Of a stretch of 64,000 nt of DNA, positions 54,922-63,868 are shown piece by piece. The notes beneath the pieces were generated by a model. The model ran no database searches. It was not told the origin of the DNA and saw only the letters and a program-made list of their open reading frames with translations. A program made the translations under genes and the position numbers. Where the stretch lies: contig NZ_BMYW01000004.1 in assembly GCF_014652475.1 (NCBI RefSeq), positions 107,129 to 171,128 of the forward strand. The letters are read 5' to 3'. The DNA comes from Vogesella alkaliphila (GTDB lineage: Bacteria; Pseudomonadota; Gammaproteobacteria; Burkholderiales; Chromobacteriaceae). Numbering within the stretch: the stretch's first letter is position 1; each line of letters begins with the position of its first letter.

Positions 54922-56496
54922 TTATTTCACTTCAAAGCCGGATGGCGCTTGAGGAGCTTGTGGCGGGGCTGCCGGCGTAGCGCTTTCGCCGGAACTGCTG
55001 CCTGCGGCGGCGGGCGGCTTGCCCTCCATCTTGCCGCCGAGGAAGAACTCAGCCCGGTTTGGCGGGGTGTAGTTGTCGGTCGGCAAGGCGTAGTTTGGTG
55101 GCAGCGGTTTCACCAGCCGCGGGGTGACCACGAAGATCAGCTCGGTCTTGTCGGTCTGGAAGCTGCTGCTGCGGAACAGGGCACCCAGGATCGGGATTTC
55201 ACCCAGCAGTGGGAAGGCGCTGATATTGGTGGTGACGTTGTTCTTGATCAGGCCGCCGATGGCGAAGCTCTGGCCATCGCGCAGTTGCACGGTGGTCGCG
55301 GCGCGGCGGGTGGTGAACGACGGCAAAATGGCGGTGCCGTTGAGACCGGTGATATTAACGCCGCTGGCATTCAGCTCGGACACCTCCGGCGCGACCTTCA
55401 AGTTGATCCTGCCGCCATCCAGCACGGTCGGGGTAAAGCGCAGGGCCACGCCGAACTCTTTTTCTTCCAGGGTAATGGTCTGGCCACCGGTGCCACTGTT
55501 CTGCGCCACCGGGATGAATATCTTGCCACCGGCGAGGAAGCTCCCTTCCTGGCCACTGATCGCCATCACGGTCGGCTCGGCCAGTACCTTGACCAGGCCA
55601 TCATCGTGCTGGCCATCGATCTTGAAGCTGCGCGGGTTGGAGGTACTGCTATTGGAGCCGCCCAACAACAGCCCGATAGCGTTGGACGCGTTGCCGGACA
55701 GGAAGTTGGTGTCCCAGTTAAAGCTCCAGCCGCCGTGGTTCAGCACCCCGGCCAGGTTGATGCCGACCTGGTCCAGCAGCTTTTTCGAGATTTCCGCCAC
55801 TTTGACTTCCAGCATCACCTGCTGCGGCGCATCCACCGACAGCATGTTGATGACCTTGGATTGACCGGCATAGGCTGCGGCCAACGTCATGGCCTTGTCG
55901 ACGCGGGTCGAGTCCGCCACGCTACCGGTCAGCACCAGAGAATCGGAGGCGGCGCTGACCTTGATGCGGCTACCCTCGCCAGCCAGCATGTCGTTGAGCG
56001 AGCTTTGCAGCGAGGCGGTATCCACCCCGACGGTGACATCGACCAGCATGCACTGCCCGGTACGGCTCAGCAGGATGATATTGGTCGAGCCGACACTCTT
56101 GCCCAGTAGGTAGATTTCGCTCGGACTCAGCAAGATCACATCCAGCCCGGCCACCCCCGCGTTGGCCTTGCCTTCCGGAGCCTTCTTGTCGTCGCCATCC
56201 GCACCTTCCTTGGGCTGTGCCGCTTGTGTGCCCGCCGGGTTACCCAGCAGGATGCGACTAACCGGTGAGGTCGTCTTCAGGCGGAAGGACTTGCCGACGG
56301 TGACGTTGACCATCGGTGCCGACTCGATGGTATTGCACGGTGTCGTGGCCGCCGGTTTCGGTGTAATGGTTGCCGCTTTCGGCGAAACCGTGGCTGCCTG
56401 GGCCTGTGCGGCCCACATCATCATGCAGCAGGTGGCGATTGCCATCGCACCAAGATTCAGGCGGGGCAAGCGTGCTTCGACAGGTTTCTTTTTCAT
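54922..56496 (-). CDS. rcpA: Tad pilus outer-membrane secretin (RcpA/CpaC)
   Basis: 524 residues. Signal peptide (cleaved near AQA-A, about residue 34), an N-terminal domain with VTVGKSFRLKTTSPVSRILLG, a BON-like domain (about 150-215), and the secretin domain with VMLEVKVAEISKKLLDQVG and FGVALRFTPTVLDGGRINL. The tail is Pro/Ala/Ser-rich. Forms the outer-membrane pore for the Flp pilus. Dispersed motif at 55876-55887, read L-A-A-A. Confidence 0.95.
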   Translation of the reverse strand: MKKKPVEARLPRLNLGAMAIATCCMMMWAAQAQAATVSPKAATITPKPAATTPCNTIESAPMVNVTVGKSFRLKTTSPVSRILLGNPAGTQAAQPKEGADGDDKKAPEGKANAGVAGLDVILLSPSEIYLLGKSVGSTNIILLSRTGQCMLVDVTVGVDTASLQSSLNDMLAGEGSRIKVSAASDSLVLTGSVADSTRVDKAMTLAAAYAGQSKVINMLSVDAPQQVMLEVKVAEISKKLLDQVGINLAGVLNHGGWSFNWDTNFLSGNASNAIGLLLGGSNSSTSNPRSFKIDGQHDDGLVKVLAEPTVMAISGQEGSFLAGGKIFIPVAQNSGTGGQTITLEEKEFGVALRFTPTVLDGGRINLKVAPEVSELNASGVNITGLNGTAILPSFTTRRAATTVQLRDGQSFAIGGLIKNNVTTNISAFPLLGEIPILGALFRSSSFQTDKTELIFVVTPRLVKPLPPNYALPTDNYTPPNRAEFFLGGKMEGKPPAAAGSSSGESATPAAPPQAPQAPSGFEVK

Positions 56497-56538
56497 TATG
56501 ACTTTACTCCCTAACGAATTGGGCTGGATGTCTGACAG

Positions 56539-57426
56539 TTAGAAACACTCGGTATGTCGAGACGTGCCGCTGACGATTTCTACACAGTTCGGGGTTGCTG
56601 CAGCCGAGGTTGACTTGGCTGGTGCAGGCCGTTTCACGGCAACCTTTTTCACCACCCGCTTGGCCACCGGTTTGCTGGCCACCACCGGCTTGGCGACCGG
56701 AGCCGGTTCTTCCTCGCCTCGCAGGAGAATCTGCTTGGTAATGCCAGAGGTTTCTACCGGTTTGGGGTCAACCTGATTGCGCAATACTAGGGACAAGGTG
56801 CCGACACTGCGCGCCAGATCCAGCTTCTCTGCCTGTTCCGGGGTGACTTCCAGTGTCACGGCATTGACCACCTTGGGTTTGGTATCGTCACGGCTGGCTT
56901 CCTGCGCCACCGCCAGCACCAGGATGTGCTCCAGCACGATCTTGGAAATACTCAGATCGACCTTTTCCTTGGTATTGGCTTTGGCATCATCTGTGGTATT
57001 GACGAGGATATCGACATAGTTGCCAGGCAAGGCAAAGCCCGCTACGCCGATCACGTCGTTAACCCGCACCGTCATCGCACGCTTGCCTTCCATCACCACT
57101 GCAGACAGACCGCCCTTGGTGCCTACCGGTGCCAGTTTCGATTCCAGAATGGCCTCGCCGCGTAGCACGCTGGTTTTCAGCACCCGGCCGTCCAGCGCCT
57201 GCGGATCGACAATCGCGCCATCGGGAATGCTGCCGCTTGGCCAGTCAACCAGCCGCAACATCTCCGGCGTCAGCTTGGAGCCAAGATCGACATCCACCGC
57301 CGCGATGACCACTTTCTGGGCGGAAACACTGGTCTGCTTGTTGATCCATTGCGATGCCATCACCACGGCCACCAGGCCGACGATGATGGACACCACGATC
57401 ATTGCTATCGCTCTTGGGTTTTTCAC
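56539..57426 (-). CDS. cpaB: Flp pilus assembly protein CpaB (RcpC)
   Basis: 295 residues starting at GTG with GGAGAAGG upstream. One N-terminal helix (AIAMIVVSIIVGLVAVVMAS), an SAF/antifreeze-like domain (about 40-105, VVIAAVDVDLGSKLTPEML), then the RcpC-type periplasmic domain (GNYVDILVNTTDD, AVTLEVTPEQAEKLDLA). The Lys/Pro/Val/Ala-rich tail (about 240-285) may contact cell wall or envelope charge (inference). Works with the secretin. Confidence 0.93.
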   Translation of the reverse strand: MKNPRAIAMIVVSIIVGLVAVVMASQWINKQTSVSAQKVVIAAVDVDLGSKLTPEMLRLVDWPSGSIPDGAIVDPQALDGRVLKTSVLRGEAILESKLAPVGTKGGLSAVVMEGKRAMTVRVNDVIGVAGFALPGNYVDILVNTTDDAKANTKEKVDLSISKIVLEHILVLAVAQEASRDDTKPKVVNAVTLEVTPEQAEKLDLARSVGTLSLVLRNQVDPKPVETSGITKQILLRGEEEPAPVAKPVVASKPVAKRVVKKVAVKRPAPAKSTSAAATPNCVEIVSGTSRHTECF

Positions 57427-57477
57427 TGCCTTCTCCCCACACTTGATTAACAGCTCAAGCCAGGTCGCAACCGCAAC

Positions 57478-58788
57478 CTATCCCTTGGTGTAGTAGTTTT
57501 CCCATGCCCACGTCAGCAACTCCTCGCTCAGCTCCGGCTTGATACCCTGGTAAAAGGTGAAGTCGCGGATCTGTTCCAGCAAATCGCGTGGAATACAGGC
57601 GAGGAGGGGTTTGTCGTGCTTGCCGTGCAATTCATCAATCACAAACCGCAACCCCTGTTCGGTAAAAGGAATGCCCAAACGGGTGCAGTTCTGTTCGAAA
57701 ATCGCGCGGTAGTCCTCTTCCTCAAGCTTGCCGATGTAAATCTTGTAACCAAGCCGGCGCAGGAATGCCTCGTCGGCCAGTGTGCTTGGTGGAATGTTGC
57801 TGGAGAAAATCACGATCACGTCGAATGGCACCATGAACTTGGTACCGGTGTGCAGCGCCAGATAGTCCACCCGACGATCCAGCGGCACAATCCAGCGATT
57901 CATCAGCATTTGCGGCGAAACCAGCTGCCGCCCCAGGTCATCGATGATCAGCAAGCCATTGTTGGCCTTGACCTGTGGTGGTGCCTGGTAAAAGCGGGTG
58001 CTCTCGTCAAAGTCCAGATCCAGCATCGACAGTGTCAATTCGCCCCCGGTGATCACCACCGGGCGCTTGCACTCCACCCAGCGCGCATCATGCAGCGGCC
58101 CTTTGTCCAGCGAACTGCCACTGTGACTGCTGACTACTGGCTGGTGTACCAGCGGATCGAACAGCTGGATCACTTCGCTATCCACCAGTACGGCATAAGG
58201 AATGGTGCAGTTGCCGGTCAGCAGGGTGGCCAGGTGCTCGGAAACATAGGTCTTACCGCTGCCGGGAGGTCCGTATACCAGGATTGCCCGGCCGGAGTTC
58301 ATCGCGGCGCCAAGCTGATTCATGGTGCTCTGGCGCAGGACGAACCCTTTGAAGCCTTCGGCCACCAGCTCTTTGGTGACCTTCATGTTCGCCACCGACT
58401 GGCGATGCACTGCGTCGTTATAGGCCTGCAGCGTTACCGGAACAGGGCCGGCGTAATGGCTTTTTTGCAGGAAGGTCTGGGTACGGTTGCGGCCAACGTC
58501 GGTCAGCGTGTAGGCGATGGTGGCTTCTGTCTCGTTACGGCCGGACACCTCACACAGCTGTTCGCTGCGCATGAAGGCCAACAACGGCTCCAGCACGCCG
58601 ATGGGGAGCTTGGTGTGGTTGACCAGATCAACCAACCGGGTCTGGCCGTGAAAGAAGAGGGTCTTGCAGAGCAGCTCCACCAGAAACAGGAAATCCAGCC
58701 CGGTTTCTTTTACAGTCTGCGGAGCACGGGGCAAAAGGTCGCGAGGAGGAGTGCCGCCCTGTAATTCCAAGCCATCGGGATTGAACAT
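57478..58788 (-). CDS. AAA+ ATPase associated with the Tad locus (non-canonical gene)
   Basis: 436 residues from the ATG at 58788, which has AGGAGG 6 nt upstream (the ATG at 58794 abuts the SD). N-terminal winged-helix-like region (about 30-110: FFHGQTRLVDLVNHTKLPIG...YTLTDVGR), then an AAA+ module with Walker A YGPPGSGKT (about 173-180), Walker B LLIIDDLGRQL, sensor-1 VIFSSNIPP and an arginine-finger region FLRRLGYKIY, ending in a helical lid. No secretion-ATPase motifs, so it is not a second TadA. It lies between tadV and cpaB on the same strand with its own candidate promoter. A role in pilus assembly or regulation is inferred from position. Confidence 0.85.
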   Translation of the reverse strand: MFNPDGLELQGGTPPRDLLPRAPQTVKETGLDFLFLVELLCKTLFFHGQTRLVDLVNHTKLPIGVLEPLLAFMRSEQLCEVSGRNETEATIAYTLTDVGRNRTQTFLQKSHYAGPVPVTLQAYNDAVHRQSVANMKVTKELVAEGFKGFVLRQSTMNQLGAAMNSGRAILVYGPPGSGKTYVSEHLATLLTGNCTIPYAVLVDSEVIQLFDPLVHQPVVSSHSGSSLDKGPLHDARWVECKRPVVITGGELTLSMLDLDFDESTRFYQAPPQVKANNGLLIIDDLGRQLVSPQMLMNRWIVPLDRRVDYLALHTGTKFMVPFDVIVIFSSNIPPSTLADEAFLRRLGYKIYIGKLEEEDYRAIFEQNCTRLGIPFTEQGLRFVIDELHGKHDKPLLACIPRDLLEQIRDFTFYQGIKPELSEELLTWAWENYYTKG

Positions 58789-58838
58789 TTCCATCCTCCT
58801 CTCCAACATAAAAACCGAACCGGGTATTTATGCAATGA

Positions 58839-58867
58839 GATATAGCTCAGCAGAAACCATTAACCAA
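58839..58867 (-). promoter_or_regulatory. Candidate promoter for the AAA-cpaB-rcpA... part of the Tad locus
   Basis: -35 TTGGTT (58862-58867) and -10 TATATC (58839-58844), spaced 17 bp, about 45 bp above the AAA gene start, in an AT-rich 195-bp gap after tadV. Confidence 0.45.
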
Positions 58868-58983
58868 GAATAATTTTTTGACCACCAATTAACAAAAAAT
58901 GCACACAATAAAACTGCGCAAGTGTTAACTGGCGCATTGAGTTTTTAATGAAAATGCCTCTCAAGAATCACAAACCACCAAAA

Positions 58984-59553
58984 TCAGATCCCTTGCCAAA
59001 CAAGATAGCCCGCCGTGCCAATGGCAATCGCCATGGCATAAGGCAGGGTTCCCACCGAATTCACCATCACAGAATCAGCCGGCAGTTTGTCACTGGTTAG
59101 CCTGATAGCGCCTGGCATCAGCATGAAGATGCTGTTTCTCAGCATTTGGCGGACAGCCTTCATTTTCAACGAGAAAGCCAAGGACAACACGCCGCCAGCC
59201 AACAATGTACACAGCACCACACCAAAGATAGCTGGCGAGCCGGTAAAACATCCGACCATGGCCATCAATTTGACATCCCCCGCTCCCATGACGCGTAATA
59301 GATAAAGCGGCAGGAATAAACCGAACCCGAACAACAAACCCTTGAGCGCAGACAAAAACCCGTCACCACCCGGCAAGAAGGCCTGTACCAGCAGCCCGAC
59401 AACCATGCCGGCAAGGACCAGTTTATTTGGAATTTTTCTGCTCGCCATATCGGTAAAAACGGCAGCGAGGAGGAATCCAGCAAGCAGACCCAACCTCGCC
59501 CCGAATAGCAGACTGATTCCAATGGCAGCTAGCCAGGTGAAAATCGTTGTCAA
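58984..59553 (-). CDS. tadV: Prepilin peptidase TadV (CpaA, A24 family)
   Basis: 189 residues, polytopic aspartyl protease that cleaves Flp and TadE/F prepilins. Both catalytic Asp are visible: FTDMASRKIPN and GAGDVKLMA. Appears to start at TTG (59551-59553) with GGGGAAG just upstream; no ATG precedes the first helix. Follows flp1 by 28 bp on the same strand. Confidence 0.93.
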   Translation of the reverse strand: MTTIFTWLAAIGISLLFGARLGLLAGFLLAAVFTDMASRKIPNKLVLAGMVVGLLVQAFLPGGDGFLSALKGLLFGFGLFLPLYLLRVMGAGDVKLMAMVGCFTGSPAIFGVVLCTLLAGGVLSLAFSLKMKAVRQMLRNSIFMLMPGAIRLTSDKLPADSVMVNSVGTLPYAMAIAIGTAGYLVWQGI

Positions 59554-59581
59554 TTACTTCCCCTTGAAACGAACAACAACG

Positions 59582-59767
59582 TCAGGCCAAGGCTGCCGCC
59601 AGTTCTGCTGCAATATTATTGAATACCAGCTCCAGGTTATCACCCACAGCGCCAACCGAAGCAATGATCACGACGGCAATCAGCGCAGCAATCAGGCCAT
59701 ATTCAATGGCTGTCACACCATCTTCGTCCTGGATAAAACGTTTGAATGTCAATGCGAGCTTATCCAT
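59582..59767 (-). CDS. flp: Flp-type pilin 1
   Basis: 61 residues, major type-IVb pilin. Leader KLALTFKRFIQDEDG, cleavage after Gly before VTAIEYGLIAALIAVVIIAS; the Flp motif with Glu-Tyr is intact. Very short C-terminal part, as usual for Flp. GGAGG lies about 9 nt upstream of the ATG at 59767. The sequence up to cleavage closely resembles flp2. Confidence 0.95.
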   Translation of the reverse strand: MDKLALTFKRFIQDEDGVTAIEYGLIAALIAVVIIASVGAVGDNLELVFNNIAAELAAALA

Positions 59768-60100
59768 TTCCAAAACCTCCATGGAAATTGAACCTAATGG
59801 CAGCAACCGCTGCCGTCCGTTTTGCGCCGTCGAGACCCGACGCATGTTTTGTTCAAGCATCCAAACAAACCAGGCTTGACTGGCCTGCTGCCAGAACACT
59901 CAAAACAAATACTGGGCTGCACCTTAAATCACAATCACTGACAGCTTAAACATTATGCTAGTACACCATAGGCAGTGAGCAAGTTAAGTTTTCAACTTTC
60001 CTGCACAGCATCAATTCACAATGACCATCAATTAATTGCAAAATGCATTTTTTAATAAAAAATAGAATGTCAGGCGGATAATACTGGTTTGGTTTTCACT
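59768..60100. other. 333-bp gap between the two flp genes
   Basis: Contains the leader of flp1 with a possible -10 CATAAT (59952-59957, minus strand; -35 poor). An AT-rich palindrome ATTTTTTAATAAAAAAT (about 60048-60064) lies beyond the flp2 stop and may help end or slow flp2 transcription. Base composition is much less GC-rich than the rest of the window. No reading frame with support. Confidence 0.5.
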
Positions 60101-60295
60101 TCACATGACGTCAGCAACCACTGCTTCAACCTGGTCGGCCACGTTCAGGAACAATGCTTGGACATTTAATCCGACTCCAGTAACAGCACCTACAATGACA
60201 ATAGCGATAAGTGCCCCCAGCAGGGCATATTCCATGGCGGTCACGCCATCCTCATCAAGCAAAAACTGGATCAAGTGACAACGATACTTGTTCAT
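60101..60295 (-). CDS. flp: Flp-type pilin 2
   Basis: 64 residues. Leader CHLIQFLLDEDG, cleavage before VTAMEYALLGALIAIVIVGA, then VGLNVQALFLNVADQVEAVV. AGGAG lies 6 nt before the ATG. First gene of the leftward Tad locus; divergent from the GT-C-like gene, with overlapping promoters between them. Differs from flp1 mostly after the cleavage site, so the pilus may be of mixed or alternative pilins. Confidence 0.93.
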   Translation of the reverse strand: MNKYRCHLIQFLLDEDGVTAMEYALLGALIAIVIVGAVTGVGLNVQALFLNVADQVEAVVADVM

Positions 60296-60357
60296 GATCA
60301 GCTCCTGGCTGAACAGCGGTTACAGGAATTCATTCGATAAGCAAGGCCATACACACG

Positions 60358-60418
60358 GTCTTAGATCACCCGCAACATGAAGTCAAACAATTGCAAATTG
60401 TATGGCATCACCTATAGT
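60358..60418. promoter_or_regulatory. Divergent promoters of flp2 (leftward) and the GT-C-like gene (rightward) around a shared palindrome
   Basis: Leftward: -35 TTGACT (60381-60386) and -10 TAAGAC (60358-60363), 17-bp spacing. Rightward: -35 TTGCAA (60391-60396) and -10 TATAGT (60413-60418), 16-bp spacing. An inverted repeat ACAATT-GCA-AATTGT (60387-60401) lies between and overlaps the rightward -35, a good place for one regulator to control both. Confidence 0.55.
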
Positions 60419-60484
60419 GCATTCCGGGGTAGAGAAAAATCATTTGTTAGCCTTTGCGTAAAGCCACTAGGGGGAATTTAAATC

Positions 60485-62056
60485 ATGGCCTACACAAGAA
60501 TGGGACTAACGCCTTCTACTGCCATTTTCATTATTGTGTTTACAATAATGCTGCTATTCCCCAAGTTTGAAGACCCCGATTTTTACTGGCACCTAAAGAC
60601 TGGCGAGCTGATTGTCACCACCGGGCAGCTGCCATGGCATGACGTTTTCACCTATACCAACTCCGGCAACCCTTGGGTGCTTTCAGAATGGCTGAGCCAG
60701 GCCATCTTCTATTTGCTGTATCAGCAGGCTGGGCTGACTGGTGTTGCTGCCATTACCGCGCTGGTTTATGTCTTGTGCTGGTTTATTACCTACAAAACCT
60801 GCCAAGCACTACTTCAAGATGAAGGTAAGGCCATAATTGTGGTGATGGTGTTTTGCGCCACGATGGGGGCCATCGCACCACGGCCACACATTTTCACCTT
60901 CCTGTTCTTCTCGATACTGCTGCACCAACTTTTCATGTTCAAATACAGATCAGTGGATCGTGGTTTGATTTTCATTCCGCTGATAATGGCAATCTGGGCC
61001 AATGCGCATGGCGGTTTTTTTATCGGCCTGGTCTTGCTTGCAGTTTTCCTTATCGCGGAGTGGAGCCATCATTTATTGGTAGACAACGTTGGCCGCATTG
61101 AAACCAAGCGCTTAAAGAGATTAAGTCTTATTGCCATCGCAGGTTTTCTGGCCACCGCCATCAACCCGCATGGTTGGGAGTACTGGCTTTACCCCTATCA
61201 GGCCATCGTCTCTTCGGGCGACACGCAGTTCATCAGCGAGTGGCAGTCGCCCAACTTTCACAAGTTGTTCTTTCAGTATTTCTTGGTGGTCATATTCTTG
61301 TTCTTTATGAACATGATTTACGCCAAAAGAAAACCGGATGTCACCGAGCTTGGTGTTTCTCTGGTCTTTATCGGCGGGGCATTCTTTTCTGTTCGTAATA
61401 TTCCGCTGGCCGCGCTGGTTTTGGCGCCGTTTTTCTCCGTCTTCTGCCAGGAGCTGTCACTCGCCAGGATATTTAAGAGACCGGATTACAAGCCCAAATC
61501 CGGCCTCTCGGCCATTGCCCACCATCTTATGGCCGCCGGCAACCGGCAGGTAGGCGGTAGTGCACCGCTGGCAAACTGGCTACTGCTGATTGCTTCACTG
61601 TTTTCGATTCTGCTGCTTTACCCAAGCAGAAAAGAGCACAACAGCATGGCGGTGTCGCGCACCCTGCCCGTTGCCGCAACTGACTTTGTCATCAAGCACA
61701 ACATCAGCGGCAACATGTTCAACACCTATCATTACGGTGGCTACCTGATCTACCGGCTCTATCCCCGCCAGCGGGTTTTCATCTACGGCAGAACGGATAT
61801 CTACCCGAAGCCGTTCATCACCGAATACCGGGAGATGTACCGTGGCGGCGGTAACTGGAAGCAGTATTTCTACAAGCACAATATCGATTACGTGCTGTGT
61901 GAAAACCTGTCGCCGCTGCGGCAGCTGTTGCTGAACAACGGTGATTTCAAACTGGTTTTTGATGATGGCAAGCACTCGGTACTGCTGAAAGACACCGCCA
62001 AGTATCAGTCATTGATCAAACAGTACGCTCCAAAGTTGCAACAGCAGCACACATGA
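60485..62056 (+). CDS. Polytopic membrane protein, GT-C glycosyltransferase-like
   Basis: 523 residues with about ten hydrophobic helices and a soluble C-terminal domain (about 395-523). After helix 1 comes an acidic extracytoplasmic loop (FEDPDFYWHLKTGELIVTTG) of the kind GT-C enzymes use for metal and lipid-phosphate donor; PRPHIF and NAHGGFF loops and the C-terminal NTYHYGGYLIYRLYPRQ are further conserved-looking stretches. GT-C enzymes add sugars from polyprenyl-phosphate donors outside the inner membrane. AGGGGGA lies 9 nt upstream. Less GC-rich than neighbours, possibly acquired. Could instead be a polymerase/ligase-like envelope protein. Dispersed motif at 61084-61100. Confidence 0.7.
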   Translation: MAYTRMGLTPSTAIFIIVFTIMLLFPKFEDPDFYWHLKTGELIVTTGQLPWHDVFTYTNSGNPWVLSEWLSQAIFYLLYQQAGLTGVAAITALVYVLCWFITYKTCQALLQDEGKAIIVVMVFCATMGAIAPRPHIFTFLFFSILLHQLFMFKYRSVDRGLIFIPLIMAIWANAHGGFFIGLVLLAVFLIAEWSHHLLVDNVGRIETKRLKRLSLIAIAGFLATAINPHGWEYWLYPYQAIVSSGDTQFISEWQSPNFHKLFFQYFLVVIFLFFMNMIYAKRKPDVTELGVSLVFIGGAFFSVRNIPLAALVLAPFFSVFCQELSLARIFKRPDYKPKSGLSAIAHHLMAAGNRQVGGSAPLANWLLLIASLFSILLLYPSRKEHNSMAVSRTLPVAATDFVIKHNISGNMFNTYHYGGYLIYRLYPRQRVFIYGRTDIYPKPFITEYREMYRGGGNWKQYFYKHNIDYVLCENLSPLRQLLLNNGDFKLVFDDGKHSVLLKDTAKYQSLIKQYAPKLQQQHT

Positions 62057-62105
62057 CATGGGAAGCATTGCACTTTCATAGCTCAATGAAAGCGAGGGGT
62101 GATTC

Positions 62106-62930
62106 ATGTTGACCGATCAGAGAACCGCCGATGCCTTTGCCAACTCCTGGAACAACCTGCCAGCCGGCTCCGTTTACACCCGCGACCAGTTTACTGACTG
62201 GATGAGCCCGCTCACCGCCGCCGATGTCGCCGGGCGCCAGGTGCTGGAGCTGGGATGCGGCAACGGTAGCCAGATGCTGCATCTGCTGGACTGGAAACCG
62301 GCTTTTGTCGAGGGGGTGGATCTGGGCGATGCCATTCTTTCCGCCTGCAAGAATCTGGCGGGCAGGGCGGATGAGAACTGGAAAATCACGAAGAGTGACA
62401 TGACCACCTTTTGCGGACCGGGTCATGACCTGGTCTACTCCATCGGGGTGTTGCATCACCTGGACTGCCCCAAGGATGGCTTCGATGCGGTGATCCGCAA
62501 TGTAAAGCCCGGTGGTCGCTTTCATTGCTGGGTCTACGCGGAGGAAGGCAACGGCGTGATCATCAAACTGGTCGATCCGCTACGCAAGATCACCTCACAC
62601 CTGCCGTGGTGGCTGACCAAGTACGGCGTGGCGACCCCGCTGGCGGTGCCTTTTTTCCTCTATGCCAAAACCGTCGCCGCCTTGGCGGGCATCAGCGGGG
62701 TGGAGAAGCTGCCGCTGTACCAGTACTGCTGCTGGATCAGCAATCGAGACTTCCGCTTTTTCAGGCATGTCGCCTTTGACCAGCTGGTCACCCCACAAAC
62801 GGTCTATATCAATAAGGCGACGATCGAGTCCTGGCTGGCGGGCCATGCCGACATCGACCAGCACAGCACCTACATCATCATGAGGAATGGCAACTCCTGG
62901 AAGTTTGGCGGCAAGCGCAAGGAGGCATAG
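62106..62930 (+). CDS. Class I SAM-dependent methyltransferase
   Basis: 274 residues. Rossmann methyltransferase: motif I VLELGCGNGSQML, post-I VEGVDLGDAIL, motif IV region LVYSIGVLHHLDCPKDGF, and VKPGGRFHCWVYAEEG. The C-terminal 100 residues include an amphipathic or membrane-associated stretch (ATPLAVPFFLYAKTVAALAG), suggesting a membrane-linked or lipid-linked substrate. GAGGGG precedes the ATG at 62106. Followed by a second methyltransferase after 2 bp. Confidence 0.9.
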   Translation: MLTDQRTADAFANSWNNLPAGSVYTRDQFTDWMSPLTAADVAGRQVLELGCGNGSQMLHLLDWKPAFVEGVDLGDAILSACKNLAGRADENWKITKSDMTTFCGPGHDLVYSIGVLHHLDCPKDGFDAVIRNVKPGGRFHCWVYAEEGNGVIIKLVDPLRKITSHLPWWLTKYGVATPLAVPFFLYAKTVAALAGISGVEKLPLYQYCCWISNRDFRFFRHVAFDQLVTPQTVYINKATIESWLAGHADIDQHSTYIIMRNGNSWKFGGKRKEA

Positions 62931-62932
62931 CG

Positions 62933-63868
62933 ATGCAGATCGCCGAAAAGTTCATGAGCATGCTGCGTTGCCCGCTTTCGGGGGAGCCATTACAGCCGTG
63001 CGACCACGGGCTGGCCAGCCGCGACGGCAGCCTGCAGTACCGGATCAGCCCGTCCGGCGTGCCGCTGTTTGCGGAACACTTCTGCACGGACGACGCCAAA
63101 CGCCAGCAGGCCCATTTCGAAAAAATTGCCGGTATCTACATCGACAATCTTGCCTACCCGCATACGCAGGAGTACGCGGCCTACCTCGACCGTGCCTTTC
63201 TCGACATTGCCGCCGACGCAAAGCTGGGCAGTACCGCCGAGATCTGTTGCGGCAGTGGCGAGGCGTTCCGACTGTTGGGCAACAAGGTTGTCACCGGGCT
63301 GGGCATCGACATCTCGCTGTCGATGCTGGAGGCGGCCAAGACCAGTCTGCGAGATGCCGATCAGTATTGCTTTGTACAAGGCGACGCCACTGGTCTGCCG
63401 CTGGCTGACAGCCTGTTTGACAGTGTTTTCATTATCGGCGGCATTCACCACGTCAACGACCGGCAGCGGCTGTTTCAAGAGGTATTCCGGATACTGAAGC
63501 CGGGCGGGCGTTTTTACTGGCGCGAGCCGGTCAGTGATTTTTTCCTCTGGCGCTGGCTGCGCGCGCTGATTTACCGGCTGTCGCCATCGCTGGACGATAA
63601 AACCGAGCGGCCGCTGCTGTACCGGGAAACGGTGCCACCGCTTGAAAACGCCGGCTTTGTACTCAGGACCTGGCAAACCTACGGCTTTTTCGGCTATTGC
63701 CTGCTGATGAATAGTGATGTGCTGGTTTTCAATAGGGCATTCCGCCACATTCCCGGCATACGTCTGGTCACAAGGTTGGCCGCAAGGCTGGATCACACCA
63801 TCACCAGCCTGAAGCCGTTCCGGCGCTACGGCCTGATCGTTATCGGCATGGCTGAGAAACCAGGATGA
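62933..63868 (+). CDS. Class I SAM-dependent methyltransferase with N-terminal Trm112-like segment
   Basis: 311 residues. The N-terminal 50 residues (LRCPLSGEPLQPC...GVPLF) resemble a Trm112-like element, followed by a methyltransferase domain (about 85-215): AEICCGSGEAFRLLG, GIDISLSMLEAA, GDATGLPLADSLFDSVFIIGG, ILKPGGRFYWREP. The C-terminal region is rich in basic and aromatic residues. Two bp after the previous gene and ATGA overlap with the next, so one operon. The dispersed motif at 63771-63787 is read R-L-A-A-R. Substrate unknown, glycan or lipid likely from context. Confidence 0.88.
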   Translation: MQIAEKFMSMLRCPLSGEPLQPCDHGLASRDGSLQYRISPSGVPLFAEHFCTDDAKRQQAHFEKIAGIYIDNLAYPHTQEYAAYLDRAFLDIAADAKLGSTAEICCGSGEAFRLLGNKVVTGLGIDISLSMLEAAKTSLRDADQYCFVQGDATGLPLADSLFDSVFIIGGIHHVNDRQRLFQEVFRILKPGGRFYWREPVSDFFLWRWLRALIYRLSPSLDDKTERPLLYRETVPPLENAGFVLRTWQTYGFFGYCLLMNSDVLVFNRAFRHIPGIRLVTRLAARLDHTITSLKPFRRYGLIVIGMAEKPG

